The notes under the pieces: generated by a model
The model's database searches: none
What the model was told of the DNA's origin: nothing
The model's input: the letters and a program-made list of their open reading frames with translations, nothing else
DNA from: Cymbidium sinense
Lineage: Eukaryota > Streptophyta > Magnoliopsida > Asparagales > Orchidaceae
Length of the DNA: 64,000 nucleotides
Assembly (NCBI GenBank): GCA_021442155.1
Contig: CM038215.1
Span: 273,523,014 to 273,587,013, forward strand
Reading direction: 5' to 3'
Shown here: positions 48,065 to 57,359 of the stretch, one piece after another
How positions within the stretch are numbered: the first letter of the stretch is position 1
Layout of the letters: every line of letters starts with the position of its first letter
Made by a program: the position numbers and the translations under genes

Positions 48065-50000
48065 TAGAATAAACTAAATGATAAAACATAAACTAAAATA
48101 AAATAAACCTATTAAACTAAAAAAATAAAATAAATAAATAAACCTAAAATAAAATGAAACCAAACTTAAAATAAAAATAAAAAATAAAATAAAATAAAAC
48201 TAAAATAAAACCTAAATAAAAATAAACCTAAAAAATAAAAAAATTAAAAACCCAAATAAACTAAAAAAACCACAAAATAAAATGAATAAAATAAAATAAA
48301 CTAAATAAAAAAAAAAAATAAATAAAATAAAATCAACCAAAAATAAACTAAATGTAAACAAAAAATAAAACCTAAAATAAACCTAATAAAAACAAACCTA
48401 AACCTAAAAATAAAATAAAATAAACAAATCTAAAAATAAAAAATAAAACCTAAACTTAAAAAAGGAAATAAAAATAAAATTAAACTAAAAAGATAAACAT
48501 AAATCTAAAGTTAAACTTAAAAAATAAACTAAAATAAAAAATGTAAACTTAAATAAATAAACCAAAAATAAATAAACTAATCGAATAAAAATAAAAAACA
48601 AACCTAAATAAAAATAAATAAATAATATAAACTAAATAATCCTACTGGCTCTTTGCTTATTAAAAAACCAAACCCAATCCCATCTAATACCACAAAACAA
48701 ATAATCTTAATTAACTAAAATCTGAGCTTAAATAAAATAAAATAAAAAAATAAAAAAACCACAGACCTAAAACCATACCCTAAAACCTAAACCCTACCTG
48801 ACCCTACACTACCACCCCTAACCTGATCCAGACCTAAAACCCTACCTACCAAAACTGAGCTAACATTAGGCCTGAGCCCTGAGCCTAAACCACACATGAG
48901 CCCTGACCCTACCTAAATCTAAACTACTAAACTAAACTAAAAAAGCCAAACCTTAAAACACTACCCTGAACCAAACTAAATGAGCCTTAAACCTAACTAA
49001 ACCCTAAACCCTAACTGAGCCACAAACTAAACTAAACCCTAAAACCTAAAAAACCTAAACCCTAAAATAATGAAACCTAAAAAAATAAATAAAACCTAAA
49101 ATAAATAAAATAAAATAAAATAAATAAAATAAAAAAAAACTAAAAATTAATAAAATAAAAATAAAAACTAAACTCAATTAAATAAATGACTATAAACTAA
49201 AATAAAATAAACCTAAAATAATAAACCTAAATAAAATAAAAACTAAATGTAAAATAAAAAAATAAAAATTAAAAACTAAATAAAACTAAACTTAAAAATA
49301 AACTAAAAATAAAACCTAAAAACCTAAACTAGAAAAAAAATAAAACCCAAAATAAACAAAATAAAATAAACTTAAACCTAAACTAAAATAATCTAAACTA
49401 AAATAAAAAAAAAACCTATACCTACTAAATTAAACAAAACATAAATCTAAACAATAAAATAAAATAAACTAAAAAACATAATACCTAAAAAAAACATACA
49501 AATGAAACTAAAATAAAAAAAATAAAACCTAAAACAAAAATAAATAAAATAAAACCTAAACCTAAAATAAGAAATGAAACTTAAACCTAAAAAATAAAAA
49601 TTAAACTAAAAAAATAAACTTAAACATAAACCTAAAAAAACTAAACTAAATAAAGACTTAACTAAAATATATAAACCTAAAATAAATAAACTAAACTAAA
49701 TAAAAAAAAAATAATCTAAATAAATATAAAAATAAAATAAACTAAAATAAATAAAAAATAAACTAAATAAACCTAAACTCTGCTTAGTTAATTTTTTTAA
49801 AAACCCTAAACCTAAAACTAACACAAAACATAAAAACCCTACCACAAACCTAAACCATAAAAGCATAAACCCTAAAACCAAATCTTAAATCCAAAACCCT
49901 AAACCTAAACCTAAACCCTAAACTAAACCCAAACCATAAACTAAACTAAAGTAACTAAATAAATTAAAAATAAATAAAACCTAATAAACCTAAACTTAAA
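48065..50000 (+). repeat. Degenerate telomere-like array, very AT-rich
   Basis: TAAAATAAA-dominated (48065-48640), a decayed junction (CTGGCTCTTTGCTTATTAAAA near 48645), a mixed tract with CCCTGAGCC words (48770-48920), AT-rich again (49060-49780), then the junction TTAGTTAATTTTTTTAAA near 49784, CCCTAAA-type, and GTAACTAAATAAATT (about 49951) before the next GRP. Runs of CCC are rarer here than in the left arrays. Confidence 0.88.
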
Positions 50001-50416
50001 TAAGATTGGGTAAACCTTGATAAACATCACCATCAACTAAGCTGTCTAAATCTAAAAAAGGTGGTGGTTAAAGGTGGGGATCTAAACTGGTGGATATGGA
50101 GGTGGTGAGTGGTGGTGGTTATGGTGGCTAGGCCAAGATTATAAATGGTGGCGTGGGATAGATCAAAATATGATGGTGGATCCACTACTAGAAGGGGTGG
50201 TTTTGATGGAATGAAACTAAAGAATGACCAAATCGATCCCTTATGGAACTATGTCTTTATAATAGAGATTCTAGTTATCTATGGTATTTGATTTGATCTA
50301 TGCATGCTCAATTTTGATCTATGTTGTCACTTGTGTCTTAGAAAACTTGGTGTGTTACTTGGTTGATGAAATTGAAAAGAAGAAATGTTGAATCTCAATT
50401 TATTCTCCTAAAAAAA
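50001..50416 (+). pseudogene. GRP retro-fragment with 3'UTR and oligo(A)
   Basis: It starts at AAGATTGGGTAAACCTTG. The coding part is shortened by many 1-10 bp losses; GGTGGATATGGAGGTGG and GATGGTGGATCC are still visible. The 3'UTR is nearly complete, ending CTCCTAAAAAAACC at 50405-50418. Clearly the same family as 38173-38660. Confidence 0.83.
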
Positions 50417-50662
50417 CCTAAATCCTAAACCCCAAACCAAAAAACACTAACTATAAACTCAACCCCAAACCCTAAACTATAAAAAACTTTAAACCCTAAA
50501 CCCTAAACCCTAAAAAGCATAAAACCAAACCCTAAACCACTAAACCTAAATCCTAAACCTAACTAAACACCAAACCTAAACCACCAAACCTAAAGTAACT
50601 AAATAAATAAACATAAAGTTATACCCTTAAACTTAAATTAACATAAACTAAACCTAAACCCT
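50417..50662 (+). repeat. Short telomere-like array
   Basis: Only ~245 bp of CCCTAAA-type DNA separate two GRP copies. The AT-rich block and the GTTTACTTAATTT junction are missing, while GTAACTAAATAAATAAA (50592) upstream of the next GRP is kept. This is a deletion derivative of the full unit. Confidence 0.88.
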
Positions 50663-51098
50663 AAGAATAGGCTAAACCTTGATGACATGAACATCATCAA
50701 AGACTTAAGATCTCATGGTGGATAAAAGGGAGGTGGAGGTTATCGCTGAGGTGGTGATCTAGAGTGCACTAGATATGGAGGTGGTGGTGGTAGTGGTGGT
50801 TATGGAGGTAAAGGTTCGAGGTTACCTATGGTGGTGGCAAGGAGAGATAGATATGATGGTGGATCCACTACTAGAGGGTTGAGGTGGTTGATAACTAAGA
50901 AACAAGAATATACTGATGCTTATGGAACTATGTCTTTATAGTAGAAGGTTATAGTTATATAGGGTTCTTGATTTGTTCTATGCATGCCCATTTTATAACT
51001 ATGTCATCACTTATGTCTTAGAAAACTTGGTGTGTTACTTGGTTGATGAGATCGAAAAGAAGAAATGTTGAATCAGAATTTGTTCTCTGTTAAAAAAA
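50663..51098 (+). pseudogene. GRP retro-fragment with 3'UTR and oligo(A)
   Basis: It starts at AGAATAGGCTAAACC. The Gly-rich part keeps GGTGGTGGTGGTAGTGGTGG and TATGATGGTGGATCC with deletions. The 3'UTR terminus is almost identical to the copy at the left window edge (GAAAAGAAGAAATGTTGAATC) and ends in GTTAAAAAAAATCC at 51088-51100. Confidence 0.83.
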
Positions 51099-51871
51099 AT
51101 CCTAAACCCTAAACCCTAAACCGTAAAACCCTAAACCCTAAAACCCTAAATCCAAAACCCTAAAAACCCAAAACTAAAGCCCAAAATAAAAATCTTAAAC
51201 TAAACTAAAATAAAATAAAAATTAGACTCAACTAAAAAAAATAGACCTAAACCTAAACCTAAACATTAAAAATAAACAAAAATAAAAAACCTAAATTAAA
51301 ATAAGTAAACTTAATATAAATAAACTAAGCTAAATAAAAATAAAAAATAAACCTAAATAACAATATATAATAAAACTAAATAAAAATATAAATTAAACTT
51401 AAAAAAATAAAAATAAAAATAGGCTAAAATAAGTAAAAAAAAAAGAAACTTACTAAATAAACTAAAATATTTACTTAAATAAAAAACTAAACCCTAAATC
51501 CTAAACCAAAACCACTAAAAAAATAAAAAAAACTAAACCAAAAATATAAACTAAACCTAAACCCTAAACTAAAAAACCACAAACCCTAAAACTAATAAAC
51601 TCTAAACCTAACTAAAGCATAAACCTAAACCCTAAATCTTAAACTAAAAAAACTAACTCCAAACTCTAAACCACTAAATTAAAAACTAAACTAAACCTAA
51701 ACTTAAACCCTAAACCTAAATCTTAAAAAAATACCACTAAATAAACCTAAACCCTAAACTCTGAATTAAACCCTAAACCCTAAAAAAACCCAAACCCTAA
51801 AAACTAAATGATAATAACTAAATAAATTAAAAAATATTCCTAAACCATAGTAAACCTAAATCTAAACCAAA
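51099..51871 (+). repeat. Degenerate telomere-like array
   Basis: CCCTAAA-rich (51100-51190), AT-rich (51190-51465), junction ATTTACTTAAATAAAA near 51468, CCTAAA-type (51485-51810), then AATAACTAAATAAATTAAAAA (51815-51835) before the next GRP. Confidence 0.87.
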
Positions 51872-52255
51872 TGAATGGGTAGAAATGATAGGAACATCAC
51901 TACTAACTAGTTAAGTGGAGGTGAAGTCAGTGGCGATTATAGTGGTGGTGATAAGTCTGGAGGTGGTTGGGTGCAGGTGGTTATGGAGGTCGATGGAGGT
52001 TACATCCATGGTGGTGGCAAAGAGATCATAAACATGATGGTATGAGAGGTAAATAAATAGAGAAACTAAAGAATGACCAATCCAACTTATGGAATGTCTT
52101 TATTAGAGATAGTTAAGTTATCAGTTTTAATTTGCTCTATGATCATTTTTTATTTATGTTGTCACTTGTGTATTAGAAAATCTAGGGTGTTACTTGGGTG
52201 ATGAAATTGAAAAGAAGAAATGTTGAATCTGAATTTGTTCTCTCTTAAGAAAAAT
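51872..52255 (+). pseudogene. GRP retro-fragment, strongly deleted coding part
   Basis: It starts at ATGAATGGGTAGAAATG. The coding part is reduced to about half, with GGTGGTTATGGAGG and CATGGTGGTGGCAAAG left. The 3'UTR end is still close to the consensus (GATGAAATTGAAAAGAAG, then GTTCTCTCTTAAGAAAAA). It shows the contrast between a decayed coding part and a kept 3' end most clearly. Confidence 0.8.
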
Positions 52256-52571
52256 ACCAAAAACTCTAAACCCTAAACTAAAACTTGAATTTCAAACCTA
52301 AAACCTAAGCCCTAAACCCTAAATCCTAAACACTAAAAAATGAAATAAAAATGCAAACTGAACCATAAACCCCAAATAAACTAAATACTAAACCCTAAAC
52401 CTAAACCAAAATAAAAACCTAAATAATAAAACTAAACCTAAAAGACCTTAAACCCTAAACTCTAAACCCTAAACCTAAACCCAAAATAAAAACCTAAACA
52501 CCAACCTAAAACTAAAGTAACCAAATAAATTAAAAAGAAACTTAAACCACAAACTTAATAAACTAAAAACC
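52256..52571 (+). repeat. Short telomere-like array
   Basis: CCCTAAA/CCTAAA words over ~315 bp, with AAAGTAACCAAATAAATT (52513) near the right end. There is no AT-rich block, as in 50417-50662. Confidence 0.87.
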
Positions 52572-52909
52572 CAGAATGGAAACATAACATCACCATAAAC
52601 TAACTAGATCTAGCTAAAAATATTATAGTGGTAGGGATCTAGGTGAGTGGATATGAAGGTGGTGAATAGTGGTGGTTTTGGAGGTGGGAGGAGATTAAAC
52701 TAAATGGTAAGTAAAATCTAAGGTGATGGGAATTATAGAAATTAAAACTAATAAATATAGAAACTGTCTTTATAAAAGAATAGTTATCTAGGGTGTTTGA
52801 TTTGCTCCGTGCTCATTTTTTTATCAATAAAATTAGAAAACTTGGTATATACTTGGTTGATGAAATCAAAAGAAGAAATATTGAATTTGAATTTGTTCTC
52901 TAAAAAAAT
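52572..52909 (+). pseudogene. GRP retro-fragment, strongly deleted
   Basis: Recognisable by CATCACCATAAAC, CTAGATCTAGC, GTGGATATGAAGGTGGTG, TTATCTAGGGTGTTTGA and GAAATCAAAAGAAGAAATA, ending CTCTAAAAAAATAAAAC. Large parts of the Gly-rich tail and the middle of the 3'UTR are lost. Shortest copy with an oligo(A) end (338 bp). Confidence 0.75.
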
Positions 52910-53673
52910 AAAACTTAAATCCTAAACTAAACTTGAACCCTAAACCTAAACCTAAACCCAAAATAAAATATTAAAAACTAAATAAACCCAACTCTCCAAC
53001 CCTACATAAATAAAACCCTAAACCTAAACTAAATATAAATACCCAAAAAACCAAAATAAAATACTATAACAAAAATATAACCATAATAAACCTTAAACCC
53101 TAAATTAAATAAATAAACTACTAAAAAAACCTAAACTTAAACTAAATAAAACCTAAATAAATAAATAAAATAAAATATAATAATAAATAATACACTAAAC
53201 CTAAATAAACCTAAATAAATAAAAAAAAATAAACTAAACTAAATAAATAAATAAAACCTAAATACTAAAAATAAAACCTAAAATAAAAACTAAACCAAAA
53301 ATAAAAAAATAAAATAAACCTAAAATAAATAAAATAAAACTAAATAAAACCTAAACCTTAAAATAAACTAAAAAAAAATAAACTAAACCTAAAGAAAAAA
53401 AAAAAAAAAACTAAACTAAAATAAATAAACTAAACTACATAAAAAATAAACTAAATAAATAAAAAAATAAAAAATAAACTAAAACTATTTAGTTAATAAA
53501 AAACAAAACTAAATCCTAAATAAACTAAAAACCTAAACCCTAAATCTAAACCTTAAACTAAACCATAAATAAAAACCCTAAACCCAAACTAAACTAAATC
53601 TTAAACCCACAAACCCAAAATAAACCCAAAACTAAACCTAACCTTAAACTCCAAACCCTAAACCCTAAACCCT
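52910..53673 (+). repeat. Degenerate telomere-like array
   Basis: CCCTAAA-type (52910-53110), AT-rich (53110-53480) with an A-rich run at 53395-53411, decayed junction TATTTAGTTAATAAAA near 53487, CCCTAAA-type to 53673. Confidence 0.87.
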
Positions 53674-54090
53674 AGAATGGGTAGAACCTGAAGGCAAACA
53701 TCACCATAACTAGGCTAATGTAGATATGGTAAGCAAGGTTAGGCAACATTTAGTGAAGGTGGTGGGGATCTGATATGGATATGGAGGTGGTGGTTAAAGT
53801 GATTATGGAGGTGGGAAGAGCGATGGAGGTTCTCTATGGTGGTGGCGAGAGGAGAATGGGATATGATGGAATCCTACTAGAGGTGGGGGTGGATAAACTA
53901 GAAGAAGACCATGATTGATCTGGTTATGGAATTATGTCTTTAAGAGATGGTTCTACATATCTAGAATTTTCTTTACTTTGTGGGTCTGATTTTTATATAT
54001 GTCACTTGTGTCTTAGAAAACTTGGGGTGCTACTTGGTAGATAAAATAAAAAAAAAAAAAAAAAAATGTTGAATTTGAATTTGTTAAGCT
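53674..54090 (+). pseudogene. GRP retro-fragment with partial 3'UTR
   Basis: It starts at AGAATGGGTAGAACC. Gly-rich words GATATGGATATGGAGGTGG and GGTGGTGGCGAGAGG are visible with deletions. The 3'UTR contains an expanded A run (about 54050-54066) in place of GAAAAGAAGAA, and then TGTTGAATTTGAATTTG before the array. Confidence 0.8.
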
Positions 54091-54949
54091 AAAATAAACC
54101 TAAACCAAAAACTAAAAGTTAAACCCTAAACCTAAAACTTAAACCCTAAACCCTAAACCCTAAATTAAACATAAACGCTAAACCCTAAAAATATAAAAAC
54201 TTAAATCTAAACTAAATAAAACCTAAACATAAAATAATTAAAAAACCTAAACTTAAATAAAATAAAAAATATAATAAAATAAAACATAAATAAACCTAAA
54301 AAATAAAACCTAACTAAAAACAAAACCAAAATAAAAAATAAAATAAACCAATAAAATAAACTAAACCTAAACTAAATTAAACTAAATTAAATTAAATACT
54401 AAACCTAAACTTAAAATGAACTAAAAATAAACTAAAATAAAATAAAATAAAATAAACCTAAACCTAAACTAAAAATAAAACCTAAAAATAATCCTAAAAT
54501 AAAACCTAAACCTAAACCTAAAAAATAAAATAAAAAACCTAAACTAAACCTAAAAATATAAAAAAAAATAACCTAAAATTAAAATAAAAATAAACTCAAC
54601 TAAAATAAACCTAAACCTAAAAATAAATTAAAATAAAACCTAAACTAAAATAAATAAACCTAAAATAAAAAAATTAACTTAAATAAAGAAAATAAAATAA
54701 AATTGAAATAAATAAAAATAAACTAAATAAACTAAACTATAAGTTTACTTAATTTAAAAAAAATTAAACTAAACCCTAAAATAACCCTAAACCATCTAAA
54801 CCTAAAACCTACCCTAAACCCTAAAATTGTAAAAATAAACCTAAACCATAAACCCTAATCCATAAACCCTAAACCAAAAACCTAAACCTAAAACCTATGA
54901 CCCAAAATCAAAACTAAAACACTAAACCCTAAACTAACCCTAAACCCTA
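54091..54949 (+). repeat. Degenerate telomere-like array
   Basis: CCCTAAA-type (54100-54200), AT-rich (54200-54735), junction GTTTACTTAATTTAAAAA at 54743, CCCTAAA-type to 54949. The complete unit order is kept here. Confidence 0.88.
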
Positions 54950-55430
54950 AGAATTTGCATAACCTTGATGGTAAGAATCTCCATTAACTAGCCTTAGTCT
55001 AGATCTAGCAATGGAGGAGAAGGTAAAGGAGTGATCATCATAGAGGTGGTGGGGGATCTGGAGGAGCTTATGGATATGGAGGTGGTGGCCGGATCAGTTG
55101 TGGTTATTAACGTGAGACAAGCGACGGAGATTACAATTGTGGTGGTGGTGGAGGGAGAGATCAGGGATATGATGGTGGACCCCGCTGCTCAAGAGGTTGG
55201 GGTGATTCTAATGAGAACTGGAGAAACTAAAGAATGGTTCGATCTGATCTACTACTTATGAAACTATGTCTTTATAGTAGATACATGACTTATCTAGGGT
55301 TTTGACTCTATGGGTGCTCATTTTTATCTATGTATTCTTGTGTCTTAGAAAACTTGGCATCTTTGCTTGGTTAATTAAATCAAAGAAAAAAATATTGAAT
55401 CTAATTTGTTCTCTATTAAAATAAAAAAAA
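54950..55430 (+). pseudogene. GRP retro-fragment with 3'UTR and oligo(A)
   Basis: The best-preserved copy right of the gap. CTAGATCTAGCAATGGAGG and GGTGGTGGGGGATCTGGAGG open the Gly-rich tail; GGAGATTACAATTGTGG and GATATGATGGTGG follow. The stop region GAGAACTGGAGAAACTAAAG and most of the 3'UTR are kept, ending CTATTAAAATAAAAAAAACC. Frameshifts break the frame. Confidence 0.85.
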
Positions 55431-55730
55431 CCTAAACCTAAAACCTAAACACTAAAACTTAAAACTAAAAAAACCCTAAACCTAAACCATAAACTAAACC
55501 CTAAAACCCTAAACCCTAAACACTAAACCTCAAACCTAAACCCTCACCCTAAACCTTAAATTAAACCAACCTAAACCTAAACCCTAACCACAACCCTAAA
55601 CTCTAAACCTAAACCATAAACCCTAAACCCAAAACCTATAACCTAAACCCTAAAACAACTAAACCCTAAACTACCTAAACCCTAAACCTAACTAAACCCT
55701 AAACCTAAACCTAATAAACCTTTAATAAAG
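55431..55730 (+). repeat. Last telomere-like block of the window
   Basis: CCCTAAA-rich, with few AT-rich words. After about 55720 the array ends for good in this window. Confidence 0.88.
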
Positions 55731-55840
55731 ATGCCATTAGGAGTAGATCTAAAGAATGACTTAATCCTAACATAGTTATGGTAGCAAAAAAAAATGTCTT
55801 CAAGAGACTTTCCCTTGACAATTAGAGATTTGAATACCAT
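55731..55840 (+). pseudogene. Possible remnant of a GRP fragment
   Basis: GGAGTAGATCTAAAGAATGAC, CTTATGG-like CATAGTTATGG and TGTCTTCAAGAGAC resemble the stop/3'UTR segment of the GRP copies (AAAGAATGACC, TTATGGAA, TGTCTTTATAGTAGAGAC). It is too short and diverged to be sure; it may be chance. Confidence 0.3.
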
Positions 55841-56788
55841 AAACCCTAACCATAAATTATATTATAATACTATATGTTATAGTATAATGTAGCATCATAT
55901 ATTTGAGCATGTAGTGATGTGTTTTTGGATGTTATAAGATGTTTGAAATGTTTTAGTATATTATGGTATTGTGCTCTATAGTTTATATTAATATAAATAA
56001 TAAAAATATTGATTTAATAAATCAGATGATGAAATTTGTTAAATTTGATGTGGAAATTAGGTTGTAGTACCAAAGGTGTGCTACGCCACTTGTAGTCTAA
56101 AATGTAAAATTTTGTGTTCAAAATAAATATTATATGTTGTAGCATTGTATAACATCATATATCATAATATATGTAGTCAATCCTACACTAGCATTATTTA
56201 TAAAAATGTTGATTTAGACTTTAAAATGGTGGAATTTGGCCAAATTCATAATAGGTAGAGCATGGCATCATAATATATTGTTTCAATTTAAAATATGTAA
56301 GTGATATGACTAAAATATATAGTTTTTATTATTTTGACTAATTTTATAATTTTTTATCTTAAGCAATCCCTTCTAATGTGATATGCAATATAATATAATA
56401 TAATATGTTATAGTGTATTATAATATAGGATCCCATAACATAGTGTAGCATCATGCATTATAGCATACTATTATGTTTTACTATTTATTGTTTAGCATAT
56501 TTTAGTTGGTTATAGTATGATGTGGTAGAGTTTTTACTGGTATAATTCATAAAATATTGATTTTAGGTGAGATGATGGGATTTGGCCAAATTTAAGGTAA
56601 GCTTTAACATCATTGGGGTGTGCTATGGTGTGTCATTTAATCAAAAGAATGGAATTTTGCATCAAAATAAATATTCATTTTCAACCAAATTTTATAAATT
56701 TTTTGCTTAAAGTGATTCATTTTAAGGTGTAATGTAAAATAATATATTATATGAAAACATATTAAAATATAATGTACATAACAATAAT

Positions 56789-56857
<69 letters not shown>

Positions 56858-57350
56858 TGTGGTGTGTGTTACTAAATGTTTTACATTTTAGTATGTTTTA
56901 CTTTTGTTATAATACATTGGGTCAAAACTCACAAAATGTTAATTTGATGGTTAAGATGGAAGAATTTGGCCAAATTCATGACACACACCAAGAAGCAACA
57001 CCAAAATTATGCTATTTTGTACCATTTCTAATAGAAAAATAAACAATTTTACATCCAAAATGAACAGTATTCATATTTTGAGAAAATTTTATTATTTGCT
57101 CTTTTTAAGTGATTCTAATAACGTCTAATGTTAAATATTATATTATATTATAGCAAATTATAATATAATATAGTATGTTAATTCACACTATAATATGTTT
57201 AACATGATATTGTATAGTTAGTTTGAGCTTGCACCATCATAAATCTTAAAATGTTGATTACAATGTTAAGATGATGTAATTTGAATGAATACATTGTTAG
57301 GCTTTGGTTGAAGTATTAAACATGTGCATAAAAGAAGAAATAAGATTTGA
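55841..57350. repeat. AT-rich degenerate satellite, ~200-390-bp spacing
   Basis: The landmark GATGG(A/G)ATTTGGCCAAATT(C/T)A recurs near 56030 (decayed), 56227, 56573, 56959 and 57273 (decayed), each preceded by AATGTTGATTT and often followed by TTTTGCATCAAAATAAATATT-type words. Between them are ATAATATAATATA runs. No coding signal; the + frame at 56857-57042 is chance. It could be part of the Tat element's terminal repeat, since it lies just beyond its 3' region, but I found no match to blocks A or B. Confidence 0.65.
56795..56854. repeat. (AT)n microsatellite
   Basis: Perfect AT run of about 30 units inside the AT-rich satellite. Confidence 0.97.
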
Positions 57351-57359
57351 TGAGAATTC

